From Pseudomonas sp. P5_109 (GTDB lineage Bacteria > Pseudomonadota > Gammaproteobacteria > Pseudomonadales > Pseudomonadaceae): 64,000 nt of DNA. The notes under the pieces were generated by a model that worked only from the letters and a program-made list of their open reading frames with translations, did no database searches and had not been told where the DNA came from. The position numbers and the translations under genes were made by a program. Shown one piece after another: positions 42,389 to 51,502 of the stretch; the first letter of the stretch is position 1, and each line of letters begins with the position of its first letter. Where the stretch lies: assembly GCF_034009455.1 (NCBI RefSeq), contig NZ_CP125380.1, forward strand, positions 5,407,501-5,471,500, written 5' to 3'.

Positions 42389-42679
42389 ACAAGTCGGCCG
42401 CGAAGAAACGCGACGCGATGGACGGCGTGCATGTTAACGGCCGGGCCTGCTTTTGTCATGTCGTCCGTAGGCTTTTTAAGTGTAGGCAGACGCCTCGGCC
42501 GGGCGCGGACTTGTTTACCGTGCAAATTGCATCACCTCAAAAAGCCATCATTGCAAAATGCAAGATCGAGCTTTCGCGTAAATATGTTAATTCATTGTTT
42601 TTAAAGAATTTAATTGCCGATAGACTCTGGCATGCGAGCTGCTTCTGCTGTTCTCCACAGAACAACGGAGGCCCGCCTC

Positions 42680-42913
42680 ATGAACAGTGCCCTTTTACTC
42701 TCGAATGCAATCGCCCTGACGGTTTTGTTGGGTTTTCATTTTATCCCCGAGAGTGGTGCTACGCAGGTTGCCCAGCGGATGCCACATTACCTCCAACTGC
42801 AAAAAGCGCCGCAGTTGGCCGTGATGAGCGACCAGCACGGCTTTGTCAGCCAGGAGGTCAGCCAGGAAAACATCCCACTGCCGACTCCACCTGCCGAACG
42901 TTTGGTTTTTTGA
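42680..42913 (+). CDS. Small hypothetical protein with one membrane segment
   Basis: Predicted protein of 77 aa. Residues 3-22 (SALLLSNAIALTVLLGFHFI) form a signal anchor or uncleaved signal; the rest is soluble and Gln/Pro-rich. GGAGG at 42667-42671 is well placed for the ATG at 42680. A sigma-54-like sequence lies at 42628. It is followed after 23 bases by another small membrane protein in the same direction, so the two probably form an operon. I do not recognise a family. Confidence 0.65.
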   Translation: MNSALLLSNAIALTVLLGFHFIPESGATQVAQRMPHYLQLQKAPQLAVMSDQHGFVSQEVSQENIPLPTPPAERLVF

Positions 42914-42936
42914 ATGACCCCCACCAGGAGCACAGC

Positions 42937-43116
42937 ATGTCCAAATCAGCCGCGAGTTTCTTCATCCTCGCCTTGTCGAGTGGCATTTTTCATCTGTCAT
43001 TGACCCAGGACATGGTCGTCACCCTCCCCCTGATCGCCTGTGGTGTATTCACTGCTTTGTTCGTGCTCGCATTGATTGCCGGGCGCAAGATCAAGTTTGA
43101 TCCGGTGCTGCGTTAA
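42937..43116 (+). CDS. Small hypothetical inner-membrane protein
   Basis: Predicted protein of 59 aa with two membrane helices (about 5-20 and 27-48), separated by the short turn LTQDMVV, and a basic C-terminal tail (GRKIKFDPVLR) expected in the cytoplasm. CAGGAG at 42925-42930 is six bases before the ATG. It lies in the same direction as the preceding small gene. Function unknown; it is the kind of gene often missed because of its length. Confidence 0.65.
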   Translation: MSKSAASFFILALSSGIFHLSLTQDMVVTLPLIACGVFTALFVLALIAGRKIKFDPVLR

Positions 43117-43308
43117 TCTTGGCTTGGCAGACCCGGTGCGAGGGCCTGCCATCCATCCCCAATTCAGCCCCTCTATACGACTCCCCCTAGTAAATCGGCC
43201 ATTTGCCACTATTCTGTAGAGGTAAGGAACAGTGATCGAGTGCGCTGTTTCCTGCCCGCCGGACACCTTTCGTCGGGCGGAGAAAGCGCTAAGCGATACG
43301 GCCCGGTC

Positions 43309-43359
43309 GAACTTTTCAAACCAGTCCGCATTTCTGATAATTGGTGCTGGCATAACGCC
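43309..43359 (+). promoter_or_regulatory. Candidate AlgU promoter and AmrZ site of amrZ
   Basis: GAACTT (43309-43314) and TCTGA (43333-43337) resemble the AlgU -35/-10 pair, with an 18-base spacer that is one or two longer than usual. TGGCATAACGCC (43348-43359) just downstream resembles AmrZ sites. In P. aeruginosa amrZ is AlgU-dependent and autorepressed, which fits. The rest of the 413-base gap before amrZ holds nothing else I recognise. Confidence 0.45.
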
Positions 43360-43529
43360 TTTATCCAGTTCAATATTTGTCACAGAATTGACGCCAAGGA
43401 TCTGGCTGGTTTGAGGCATGATGCGCGCCTCTATCAATTCAGGTTGAACATTTGGTCAGAGCGCTTGTCCTACCAGACATCCTGCGGCCAATCCCGAAAA
43501 CCGCTCCCCTGAACTAACCGGTTAAATAT

Positions 43530-43856
43530 ATGCGCCCATTGAAACAGGCAATTTATTCCAGCCGTACGGCTGACAAGTTCGTCGTACGTCTGCCAGACGG
43601 AATGCGTGAACGCATTGCCGAGGTGGCTCGCAATCATCATCGCAGCATGAACTCCGAAATCATTGCGCGCCTTGAGCAGAGTCTTATTCAGGAAGGCGCA
43701 CTGGGAGAAGAGTTGAGCATGCGCCTGGACAGCCCGGAGCTTTCCTTGCATGAGCGCGAGCTGCTGCAACGCTTCCGCCAACTCTCCCATCGACAGCAGA
43801 ACGCCCTTGTTTCGCTGATCGCTCATGATGCTGAAATGGCCGCCGACGCGTCCTGA
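43530..43856 (+). CDS. amrZ: Ribbon-helix-helix regulator AmrZ
   Basis: Arc-family DNA-binding protein of 108 aa. A flexible N-terminal arm ([14 protein letters not shown]) precedes the ribbon [19 protein letters not shown] and helix [18 protein letters not shown]. The C-terminal tetramerisation part includes [20 protein letters not shown], nearly identical to AmrZ of P. aeruginosa. AmrZ activates alginate genes and represses fleQ and c-di-GMP enzymes, so it joins the motility genes here in function. A terminator follows at 43873. Confidence 0.96.
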   Translation: MRPLKQAIYSSRTADKFVVRLPDGMRERIAEVARNHHRSMNSEIIARLEQSLIQEGALGEELSMRLDSPELSLHERELLQRFRQLSHRQQNALVSLIAHDAEMAADAS

Positions 43857-43872
43857 TTCAGCCTGAAAGCTC

Positions 43873-43900
43873 AAGCCAGCCTGATCGCTGGCTTTTTTTT
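43873..43900 (+). terminator. Terminator of amrZ
   Basis: AAGCCAGC-CTGATC-GCTGGCTT followed by TTTTTT. Confidence 0.9.
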
Positions 43901-43924
43901 GGGCTTTTACTGGACGCAGCCTCC

Positions 43925-44024
43925 TGCAGGAGCTGGCTAGCCAGCGATGGTCGCCAACGATAATGCGTGCGAACCGGATAAACGCGGCGCACCTGGGTCC
44001 ATCGCCGGCAAGCCGGCTCCTACA
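43925..44024. repeat. REPIN, first of two tandem copies
   Basis: TGCAGGAGCTGGCTAGCCAG ... GCCGGCAAGCCGGCTCCTAC. The spacer is shared with the second copy (GATAAACGCGGCGCACCTGG). Confidence 0.9.
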
Positions 44025-44051
44025 GTTCCCCAGCGCTCAAACGCAGTCACT

Positions 44052-44150
44052 TGTAGGAGCTGGCTTGCCAGCGATGGTCGTTAACGATAACGCGTGTGAC
44101 CTGGATAAACGCGGCGCACCTGGGTCCATCGCCGGCAAGCCGGCTCCTAC
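44052..44150. repeat. REPIN, second of two tandem copies
   Basis: TGTAGGAGCTGGCTTGCCAG ... GCCGGCAAGCCGGCTCCTAC. Nearly identical to the copy at 43925, including the spacer; the repeat period is 127 bases. Confidence 0.9.
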
Positions 44151-44197
44151 GGGGATTGCGTTATCGGTGCTTCCCGGGGTTGCCCGAAATCCGGGCA

Positions 44198-44225
44198 CAA
44201 AAAACCCGCCAATTGGCGGGTTTTC
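44198..44225 (-). terminator. Terminator of mgtE
   Basis: AAAAAACCCGCC-AATT-GGCGGGTTTT; the minus strand ends in TTTTTTG. Confidence 0.88.
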
Positions 44226-44238
44226 AATGAGCAGGACT

Positions 44239-45681
44239 TCAGAGCAGGAAGATTGTCGCAAGCCCGAGGAAGATGAAAAAGCCGCCGCTGTCGGTCATGG
44301 CGGTAATCATCACACTCGCACCCATTGCCGGATCGCGCCCCATCTTCGCCAGGGTCATCGGGATCAAGACCCCCATCAACGCCGCCAGTAGCAGGTTGAG
44401 CGTCATCGCTGCGGTCATCACCACGCCCAATGACCAACTGCCATAAAGCAGGTAGGCAACCACACCAATCACCCCGCCCCAGATCACACCGTTGATCAGC
44501 GCGACCGCCAACTCCTTGCGCATCAGGCGCGAGGTGTTGCCGGTGCTCACCTGGTCCAGCGCCATGGCGCGAACAATCATGGTGATGGTCTGGTTACCCG
44601 AGTTGCCACCAATGCCCGCCACGATCGGCATCAACGCCGCCAGCGCCACGAGCTTCTCGATCGAACCCTCAAACAGACCGATGACCCGGGAGGCCACGAA
44701 CGCGGTAATCAGGTTGATCGCCAGCCAGGCCCAACGGTTACGCAGGGATTTCCAGACCGAGGCAAAAATGTCTTCTTCTTCACGCAGACCCGCCATGTTG
44801 AGAACTTCGCTTTCGCTCTCTTCACGGATCAGGTCGACCATTTCATCGATGGTCAGACGGCCGATCAGCTTGCCGTTCTTGTCGACCACGGGCGCGGAGA
44901 TCAAGTCGTAACGCTCGAACGCCTGGGCGGCATCGTAGGCGTCTTCGTCCGGATGAAAGCTCACCGGGTCGCTGGCCATCACCTCGGACACCTGTTTGTC
45001 CGGGTCGTTGACCAGCAAGCGCTTGATCGGCAACACACCCTTGAGGACGCCGTCGTAATCGACCACGAACAGCTTGTCGGTGTGGCCCGGCAACTCCTTG
45101 AGACGGCGCAGATAACGCAAGACCACTTCAAGGCTGACATCCTCGCGGATGGTCACCATCTCGAAGTCCATCAGCGCACCGACCTGCTCCTCGTCATAGG
45201 ACAGAGCCGAACGCACGCGCTCGCGTTGTTGCTGGTCGAGGGTCTCCATGAGCTCATGAACGACGTCTCGCGGCAGCTCGGAGGCCAGGTCAGCGAGTTC
45301 GTCGGCATCCATGTCCTTGGCGGCAGCCAGGAGCTCGTGATCGTCCATGTCGGCGATCAGCGACTCACGAACCGAATCGGATACTTCAAGGAGGATGTCG
45401 CCGTCGCGATCGGCCTTGACCAGTTGCCAGAGCGTCAGACGATCATCCAGCGGCAAGGCTTCAAGGATGTAGGCAACGTCGGCGGAGTGCAGGTCATCGA
45501 GCTTGCGTTGCAACTCGACGAGATTCTGCCGGTGGACCAGGTTCTCGACCCGGTCATGATGCGGGCCTTCCTGGCGGTGAGTCAGGTCTTCTACTACTCG
45601 CTGGCGCTGCAGCAATTCAACCACCTGAGCCAGGCGATCCTGCAAGCTTTCCTGCGTTTTCTTTACTTCGATTTCAGACAT
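44239..45681 (-). CDS. mgtE: Magnesium transporter MgtE
   Basis: Magnesium channel of 480 aa. The N-terminal superhelical domain (about 30-160) is followed by two CBS domains (about 165-285, with VDYDGVLKGVLPIKRLL and VVDKNGKLIGRLTIDEM), a plug helix and five membrane helices from about 315. The pore helix has AGIGGNSGNQTITMIVR, the family signature, and the last helices hold MTDSGGFFIFLGL. The ATG at 45681 begins MSEIEVKKTQES; an upstream ATG at 45711 is less likely. Single gene with its own terminator. No magnesium riboswitch was recognised upstream. Confidence 0.94.
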   Translation of the reverse strand: MSEIEVKKTQESLQDRLAQVVELLQRQRVVEDLTHRQEGPHHDRVENLVHRQNLVELQRKLDDLHSADVAYILEALPLDDRLTLWQLVKADRDGDILLEVSDSVRESLIADMDDHELLAAAKDMDADELADLASELPRDVVHELMETLDQQQRERVRSALSYDEEQVGALMDFEMVTIREDVSLEVVLRYLRRLKELPGHTDKLFVVDYDGVLKGVLPIKRLLVNDPDKQVSEVMASDPVSFHPDEDAYDAAQAFERYDLISAPVVDKNGKLIGRLTIDEMVDLIREESESEVLNMAGLREEEDIFASVWKSLRNRWAWLAINLITAFVASRVIGLFEGSIEKLVALAALMPIVAGIGGNSGNQTITMIVRAMALDQVSTGNTSRLMRKELAVALINGVIWGGVIGVVAYLLYGSWSLGVVMTAAMTLNLLLAALMGVLIPMTLAKMGRDPAMGASVMITAMTDSGGFFIFLGLATIFLL

Positions 45682-46003
45682 AGGCGAACTCCACTCCCAG
45701 CAGCGGGGCACGCCGGAAGGATCAATCAGTCAATTCATGATTGGTAAAACGGGGTACTGAGTAACTACTGGGTAAGTCCATGGAGGTATTCCACAAGCCC
45801 CGGCGGGGCTGACGGGCGCAATGATACACCGCCTGACGGTTTTAAACGTTAAAAAATCTCGGCTGAAACAAGCGCTTGCACAACAAACTTGAGCATCGTC
45901 CTGATCCGTGAAAATGCGACGACGCATCCAGAAAAGAAAACACACCTCCTTTTCGAAAATTGTAGCCGCTACCCTTGATAAGGAACGTCATGGAGGACGC
46001 CTG
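45682..46003. other. Divergent intergenic region without a recognisable gene
   Basis: Separates mgtE from the DUF4124-like gene. Apart from the ribosome binding site GGAGG at 45992-45996 I see no repeat, operator or RNA. Confidence 0.5.
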
Positions 46004-46522
46004 ATGCCATCAGTTGCACGATTCTTTTTGCTTTTCACCCTGCTCAACCCCCTGCCCCCGGCGCTCGCTACCACTGTTCAGCGCTGCGAGGCGGCCAATG
46101 GGCGCACTACCTTCACCACACTGGGTTGTGCCGCGGGAGAGAATGTTTCACTTCAGGACGCCCGCGCCTTTACGCCAGGCAGCACGAGGGCGCTTATGCC
46201 GCCAGCCGAACCCCGCGAAACATCAGGAATGAAAATCCAAAGGAAAGAGCCGACCGTGGTCGGTCAGGTGCAGGACAAGTGTGGAAACCTGATCAGTGCC
46301 AGGCAGCGCCGAGAGGCGATCATCAATCGACGAGTAATCGCCGGCATGAGCCAGCAAGACGTCGAAAGCGCGCTCGGCAAGCCGGACAAGATCAGTATTC
46401 GCAATTCAGCCACGAGCTACCGTTACGACACCCTGCGAGGCCGCAGCGCTCAGGTGGAGTTCGACGAGAGGGGATGCACGAAAGGAAAAGCCAAATCCCA
46501 GACGGCAAAAAGCCCGCATTAA
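46004..46522 (+). CDS. Secreted DUF4124-like protein with a BamE/SmpA-like C-terminal part
   Basis: Protein of 172 aa with a signal peptide ending PPALA (about 21). Residues 23-50 (VQRCEAANGRTTFTTLGC) fit the DUF4124 pattern of a small Cys-paired beta domain. The C-terminal third (RRVIAGMSQQDVESALGKPD) looks like the helix-turn of SmpA/BamE and related lipoproteins, but there is no lipobox. Both domains are periplasmic folds of uncertain function. GGAGG eight bases before the ATG supports this start; the open frame upstream to 45908 is rejected because it would bury the signal peptide. Confidence 0.75.
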   Translation: MPSVARFFLLFTLLNPLPPALATTVQRCEAANGRTTFTTLGCAAGENVSLQDARAFTPGSTRALMPPAEPRETSGMKIQRKEPTVVGQVQDKCGNLISARQRREAIINRRVIAGMSQQDVESALGKPDKISIRNSATSYRYDTLRGRSAQVEFDERGCTKGKAKSQTAKSPH

Positions 46523-46535
46523 ATGCGGGCTTTTT
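46507..46535. terminator. Shared terminator between the DUF4124-like gene and the tRNAs
   Basis: AAAAAGCCCGCAT-TAA-ATGCGGGCTTTTT; the stem begins inside the 3' end of the coding region and has T tracts on both strands. Confidence 0.9.
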
Positions 46536-46542
46536 GTTTGTA

Positions 46543-46619
46543 TGGTGCACTCGACAGGATTCGAACCTGTGACCGCTCGGTTCGTAGCCGAGTACTCTAT
46601 CCAGCTGAGCTACGAGTGC
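46543..46619 (-). tRNA. tRNA-Arg(ACG), copy 1
   Basis: 77 bases with encoded CCA; acceptor GCACTCG/CGAGTGC, anticodon loop CTACGAA (anticodon ACG), T arm ACAGGTTCGAATCCTGT. Confidence 0.96.
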
Positions 46620-46691
46620 AATTTGTGTTTTTATACCAGATCACAACTGGTTGAAGCCAAGTTACTTACATCGCTGTAACTAACTCTTAAA

Positions 46692-46768
46692 TGGTGCACT
46701 CGACAGGATTCGAACCTGTGACCGCTCGGTTCGTAGCCGAGTACTCTATCCAGCTGAGCTACGAGTGC
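46692..46768 (-). tRNA. tRNA-Arg(ACG), copy 2
   Basis: Same sequence as copy 1 over 77 bases, 72 bases upstream on the same strand. Confidence 0.96.
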
Positions 46769-46875
46769 ATTTGTTGCCGCGCATTATAGGCCGTCTAATC
46801 TCTATGTCAAACACTTTTTCTAGTAATTTCAACAACTTACCGAAGAAGCCAGATTACAACGTACTACGCAAATAA

Positions 46876-46966
46876 TGGCGGAGAACGGGGGATTCGAACC
46901 CCCGACACCCTTTTGAGGTGTACTCCCTTAGCAGGGGAGCGCCTTCGGCCACTCGGCCAGCTCTCC
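46876..46966 (-). tRNA. tRNA-Ser(GCT)
   Basis: 91 bases with encoded CCA; acceptor GGAGAGC/GTTCTCC, anticodon loop CTGCTAA (anticodon GCT), long variable arm, T arm GGGGGTTCGAATCCCCC. It lies 62 bases after rsmA on the same strand with no terminator between them. Confidence 0.96.
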
Positions 46967-47028
46967 GCAACACGGGGCGTATATTAACCAGCTTCTTCCC
47001 CGTTTGCAAACATAAAAAACGATAAAAA

Positions 47029-47217
47029 TTAATGGCTTGGTTCTTCGTCCTTCTCTTTCTTGATACGCAGGTAAATTTCTTCCCGGTGAACAGCCACCTC
47101 TTTGGGGGCATTAACACCGATGCGCACTTGATTTCCTTTGACGCCGAGCACGGTCACGGTGATTTCGCCATCACCGATAATCAGGCTTTCTGCGCACCGA
47201 CGAGTCAGAATCAGCAT
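47029..47217 (-). CDS. rsmA: Translational regulator RsmA (CsrA)
   Basis: Carbon storage regulator of 62 aa, a homodimer that binds GGA motifs in mRNA leaders and blocks translation of secondary-metabolism and biofilm genes; GacA-dependent small RNAs titrate it. [30 protein letters not shown] and [14 protein letters not shown] are the strands and helix of CsrA, with the RNA-contact Arg at the end of VAVHREE. ATG 47217 has AGGAGAAAGG upstream. It sits between lysC/alaS and tRNA-Ser, the conserved CsrA setting. Confidence 0.98.
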   Translation of the reverse strand: MLILTRRCAESLIIGDGEITVTVLGVKGNQVRIGVNAPKEVAVHREEIYLRIKKEKDEEPSH

Positions 47218-47367
47218 ACCTTTCTCCTCACGCATTTCATTTCAGGGACAACCGTCTGCAAAAAAAAGGCACTCGACCTACAACCAAAACGGTCGAAGTC
47301 CTACATGCCTGAGTATTGACTAGCGCGAGCAAAAGAACAGCCAACGGGTCGCGCCTTTCAAAAAACA

Positions 47368-47393
47368 AAGGGCGCGGTCAGACCGCGCCCTTT
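47368..47393. terminator. Terminator of lysC
   Basis: AAAGGGCGCGGTC-AGACCGCGCCCTTT: a long GC stem with a short A tract before it and TTT after. Confidence 0.85.
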
Positions 47394-47403
47394 GGCAAAC
47401 GCA

Positions 47404-48645
47404 TCACTCGCCCTGGCGGGCCGGTGCATCCAGTTCGAAAGCCGTATGCAGGGCGCGCACAGCCAGTTCCAGGTACTTCTCTTCGATCACTACGGAGACT
47501 TTGATTTCCGAGGTCGAGATCATCTGGATGTTAATGCTTTCCTTAGCCAGGGATTCGAACATGCGGCTGGCCACGCCTGCGTGAGAGCGCATGCCAACGC
47601 CAACGATCGACACCTTGGCGATCTTGGTGTCGCCCACGACCTCACGGGCACCCAGCTCACCAGCGGTCTTTTCCAGCACGGCTTGCGCCGCCTGGTAGTC
47701 GTTGCGGTGCACGGTGAAGGTGAAGTCGGTGGTGTTATCGTGCGCGACGTTTTGCACGATCATGTCGACTTCGATGTTCGCGGCACTGATCGGGCCGAGA
47801 ATCTTGAAGGCAACGCCCGGGATGTCTGGCACGCCACGGATGGTCAGCTTGGCTTCATCGCGGTTGAAAGCGATACCGGAAATGATCGGCTGTTCCATGG
47901 TTTCCTCTTCATCAATAGTAATGAGGGTGCCCGGACCCTCCTTGAAGCTGTGCAGTACGCGCAGCGGAACGTTGTACTTGCCGGCGAACTCGACCGCGCG
48001 GATCTGCAACACCTTGGAACCGAGGCTGGCCATTTCCAGCATCTCTTCAAAGGTGATCTTGTCCAGGCGCTGGGCCACGGACACCACACGCGGGTCGGTG
48101 GTGTAGACGCCGTCGACGTCGGTGTAGATCTGGCATTCGTCAGCCTTCAGGGCTGCCGCCAGCGCCACGCCGGTGGTGTCGGAACCGCCACGACCGAGGG
48201 TGGTGATGTTGCCGTGCTCGTCGACGCCCTGGAAACCGGCGACAACCACCACACGACCTGCCTTCAGATCACCACGAATCTTCTGGTCATCAATCTGCAA
48301 GATACGCGCTTTATTGTGCGCGCTATCCGTCAGAATCCGCACCTGGTTGCCGGTGTACGACACCGCTGGCACGCCACGCTTGATCAGCGCCATGGCCAAC
48401 AGGGCAATCGTCACCTGCTCACCGGTGGAAACGATCACGTCCAGCTCGCGCGGAACCGGTTGGCCGTCACCACTGATTTGCTTGGCCAGATCGATCAGAC
48501 GGTTGGTTTCGCCGCTCATTGCAGACAGCACAACCACCAGGTCATCGCCGGCATCGCGGAATTTCTTAACCTTGTCGGCGACCTGCTCGATTCTCTCGAC
48601 AGTGCCGACCGAGGTGCCTCCAAATTTCTGTACGATCAAAGCCAT
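47404..48645 (-). CDS. lysC: Aspartate kinase
   Basis: First enzyme of lysine/threonine/methionine synthesis, 413 aa. The kinase domain starts LIVQKFGGTSVGTVERI and has the GRGGSDTTGVALA nucleotide loop and TDVDGVYTTDPR. Two ACT domains follow (about 265-405) for feedback inhibition. ATG 48645 has GAGGCGG upstream and starts MALIVQKF; the frame extends to 48687 without similarity. It lies after alaS on the same strand, 92 bases away, with no clear terminator between, so some read-through is possible. Confidence 0.96.
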   Translation of the reverse strand: MALIVQKFGGTSVGTVERIEQVADKVKKFRDAGDDLVVVLSAMSGETNRLIDLAKQISGDGQPVPRELDVIVSTGEQVTIALLAMALIKRGVPAVSYTGNQVRILTDSAHNKARILQIDDQKIRGDLKAGRVVVVAGFQGVDEHGNITTLGRGGSDTTGVALAAALKADECQIYTDVDGVYTTDPRVVSVAQRLDKITFEEMLEMASLGSKVLQIRAVEFAGKYNVPLRVLHSFKEGPGTLITIDEEETMEQPIISGIAFNRDEAKLTIRGVPDIPGVAFKILGPISAANIEVDMIVQNVAHDNTTDFTFTVHRNDYQAAQAVLEKTAGELGAREVVGDTKIAKVSIVGVGMRSHAGVASRMFESLAKESINIQMISTSEIKVSVVIEEKYLELAVRALHTAFELDAPARQGE

Positions 48646-48737
48646 TTCAAAGCCGCCTCTGCCCATGAAGGGCGCCCAAATAATCACTCAAACAGCGTTG
48701 CGGCCCGCCACTAGACTACGAGCCGCAAGAAACTGCC

Positions 48738-51356
48738 TTATAGACCCTGCTCTACAAACGGAACGGTCAGGGCCAGTGCCGCATCCAGTGCGCCAGCGTC
48801 GGTACCGCCGCCTTGCGCCATGTCTGGACGACCACCACCCTTCCCGCCCACTGCCGCAGCGGCTTGCTTCATCAAATCACCGGCTTTGAGTTGGCCAGTC
48901 AGGTCTTTGGTTACGCCTGCAACCAGAACGACCTTTTCCTCATGGACACTGCCGAGCAGGATCACTGCGCGGCCGAGTTTGTTTTTCAGTTGATCGACCA
49001 GCGCCAGCAGCGCCTTGCCATCCTGACCGTCCAGACGCACGGCCAGCACTTTCACGCCCTTGACGTCCAGCGCCTGGGCCGACAGATCGTCGCCCGCGGC
49101 ACTGGCAGCCTTGGCTTGCAACTGCTCGAGTTGCTTCTCCAGCAGACGGTTGCGCTCCAGCACAGCCGACAGCTTGTCGATCAGGTTGTCGCGGCTGCCC
49201 TTGACCAGGTTGGCCGCTTCCTTGAGTTGTTCTTCCGCCGCGTTCAAGTAGGCCAGCGCTTGCGCACCGGTGACTGCCTCAATACGACGCACACCCGAAG
49301 CCACACCGCCTTCACTGATGATTTTCAGCAGGCCGATGTCGCCGGTACGGTTGGCGTGGATACCGCCGCACAGCTCGACGGAGAAATCGCCGCCCATGCT
49401 CAGTACGCGCACGTTGTCGCCGTACTTCTCGCCGAACAGCGCCATGGCGCCTTTTTGCTTGGCGGTTTCGATGTCGGTTTCTTCGGTTTCAACAGCGGAG
49501 TTCTTGCGAATCTCGGCGTTGACGATGTCTTCCAGCGCCTTGATCTGCTCAGGCTTGATCGCTTCGAAGTGGCTGAAGTCGAAGCGCAGGCGCTGGCTGT
49601 CGACCAACGAGCCTTTCTGTTGAACGTGATCGCCCAGCACTTTACGCAATGCTGCGTGCAGCAAGTGGGTGGCCGAGTGGTTCAGCGAAGTGGCGTGACG
49701 CACGTCGGCCTCGACGTGGGTCTCCACCGGTGCGCCAATGATCAGGCTGCCGGAGGCCAGCACGCCGTGGTGCAGGAACGCGCCGCCGGTCTTGGTGGTG
49801 TCACGCACGTCGAAACGCGAAGCGCCAGCCTGCAGGTAACCGCAGTCACCGACCTGGCCACCGGATTCGGCGTAGAACGGCGTCTTGTCGAGAACGATCA
49901 CGCCCTCGTCGCCTTCGCTCAATACGTCGACCGACTGGCCGTTCTTGTACAGGGCAACGATTTTTGCCGAGCCACTGGTATCGGTGTAGCCGGTGAATTC
50001 GGTGGCCACATCAACCTTTACCAAGGTGTTGTAGTCCAGACCGAACGAGCTGGCCGAACGCGCACGAACACGCTGGGCTTCCATCTCACGCTCGAAGCCG
50101 ACTTCGTCGATGGTCAGCTCGCGCTCACGGGCGATGTCGGCGGTCAGGTCCATCGGGAAACCATAGGTGTCATACAGTTTGAACACCACGTCGCCCGGCA
50201 CCACGGTGCCTTTGAGTTCAGCCAGGTCCTGTTCGAGAATCTTCAGGCCGTGCTCCAAAGTCTTGGAGAACTGCTCTTCTTCGGCCTTGAGTACGCGCTC
50301 GATGTTGCTCTGCTGCTTCTTCAGTTCCGGGAAGGCTTCGCCCATCTCGGCGACCAGCGCGGCAACGATCTTGTAGAAGAAGCTGCCGGTGGCGCCCAGC
50401 TTGTTACCGTGACGGCAAGCACGACGAATGATCCGGCGCAGCACGTAGCCACGGCCTTCATTGGACGGCAGGACACCGTCGGCAATCAGGAAACCGCACG
50501 AACGGATATGGTCGGAAACAACTTTCAGCGAAGACTGATCGCCATTTTCACAGCCGATCGCCTCGGCCGACGCGCTCAGCAGGTTCTTGAACAGGTCGAT
50601 TTCGTAGTTGGAATTGACGTGCTGCATCACCGCACTGATCCGCTCCAGGCCCATGCCGGTGTCGACCGACGGCGCTGGCAACGGATGCAACACGCCATCG
50701 GCGGTGCGGTTGAACTGCATGAAGACGTTGTTCCAGATCTCGATGTAGCGGTCGCCGTCTTCTTCAGGCGAACCCGGCGGGCCACCCCAGATGTGGTCGC
50801 CGTGATCGTAGAAAATCTCGGTGCATGGGCCGCACGGGCCAGTATCGCCCATGGTCCAGAAGTTGTCGGAAGCGTATGGCGCGCCCTTGTTGTCGCCGAT
50901 GCGGATCATGCGCTCGACCGGCACGCCGATTTCTTTGGTCCAGATGTCATACGCTTCATCGTCCGAGGCGTAGACGGTGACCCAGAGTTTTTCCTTCGGC
51001 AGTTTCAGGACACCGGTCAGGAAGGTCCAGGCGAAGGTAATTGCGTCGTGCTTGAAATAGTCACCGAAGCTGAAGTTACCGAGCATTTCGAAGAAGGTGT
51101 GGTGACGAGCGGTATAACCGACGTTTTCCAGGTCACTGTTCTTGCCGCCGGCACGTACGCATTTCTGGCTGCTGGTGGCGCGGGTGTACGCGCGCTTTTC
51201 CTGGCCCAGGAAGCAGTCCTTGAACTGGTTCATCCCCGCGTTAGTGAACAGCAGGGTTGGGTCGTTGCCCGGAATCAAAGAGCTGGAGGCTACACGGGTG
51301 TGGCCTTGCTCTTCGAAGAAGCGAAGGAAGGCTTCACGGATTTCTGCGCTTTTCAT
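48738..51356 (-). CDS. alaS: Alanyl-tRNA synthetase
   Basis: Class II synthetase of 872 aa. The catalytic domain includes [20 protein letters not shown] and the motif [20 protein letters not shown]. The editing domain has the zinc ligands in [12 protein letters not shown] and [16 protein letters not shown]. The C-terminal DHHA1-type domain has the Gly-rich [18 protein letters not shown] 51356 ([14 protein letters not shown]) is the family start. It is complete and of normal length. Confidence 0.98.
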   Translation of the reverse strand: MKSAEIREAFLRFFEEQGHTRVASSSLIPGNDPTLLFTNAGMNQFKDCFLGQEKRAYTRATSSQKCVRAGGKNSDLENVGYTARHHTFFEMLGNFSFGDYFKHDAITFAWTFLTGVLKLPKEKLWVTVYASDDEAYDIWTKEIGVPVERMIRIGDNKGAPYASDNFWTMGDTGPCGPCTEIFYDHGDHIWGGPPGSPEEDGDRYIEIWNNVFMQFNRTADGVLHPLPAPSVDTGMGLERISAVMQHVNSNYEIDLFKNLLSASAEAIGCENGDQSSLKVVSDHIRSCGFLIADGVLPSNEGRGYVLRRIIRRACRHGNKLGATGSFFYKIVAALVAEMGEAFPELKKQQSNIERVLKAEEEQFSKTLEHGLKILEQDLAELKGTVVPGDVVFKLYDTYGFPMDLTADIARERELTIDEVGFEREMEAQRVRARSASSFGLDYNTLVKVDVATEFTGYTDTSGSAKIVALYKNGQSVDVLSEGDEGVIVLDKTPFYAESGGQVGDCGYLQAGASRFDVRDTTKTGGAFLHHGVLASGSLIIGAPVETHVEADVRHATSLNHSATHLLHAALRKVLGDHVQQKGSLVDSQRLRFDFSHFEAIKPEQIKALEDIVNAEIRKNSAVETEETDIETAKQKGAMALFGEKYGDNVRVLSMGGDFSVELCGGIHANRTGDIGLLKIISEGGVASGVRRIEAVTGAQALAYLNAAEEQLKEAANLVKGSRDNLIDKLSAVLERNRLLEKQLEQLQAKAASAAGDDLSAQALDVKGVKVLAVRLDGQDGKALLALVDQLKNKLGRAVILLGSVHEEKVVLVAGVTKDLTGQLKAGDLMKQAAAAVGGKGGGRPDMAQGGGTDAGALDAALALTVPFVEQGL

Positions 51357-51502
51357 TAGGTTCTTCCACGGAGGCTGCGGCCAAAGGCCTGTTCGAAACG
51401 TCAACAGACGAAGCGACGGCAAAGGGCCGCATTATATCGGCCCTGCGCGCGGGGTACAGCGTGTTTATACGATAGAAACGGTCAATTGGAGCGCTAACGC
51501 TA

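Noticed and set aside
43925..44150. Regular repeats that look like a small CRISPR array
   Set aside because: Only two units, each an inverted REP pair with identical spacers, and no cas genes.
48813..51359. Long open frame on the plus strand opposite alaS
   Set aside because: Shadow of alaS for the same reason; no ribosome binding site and no family similarity.
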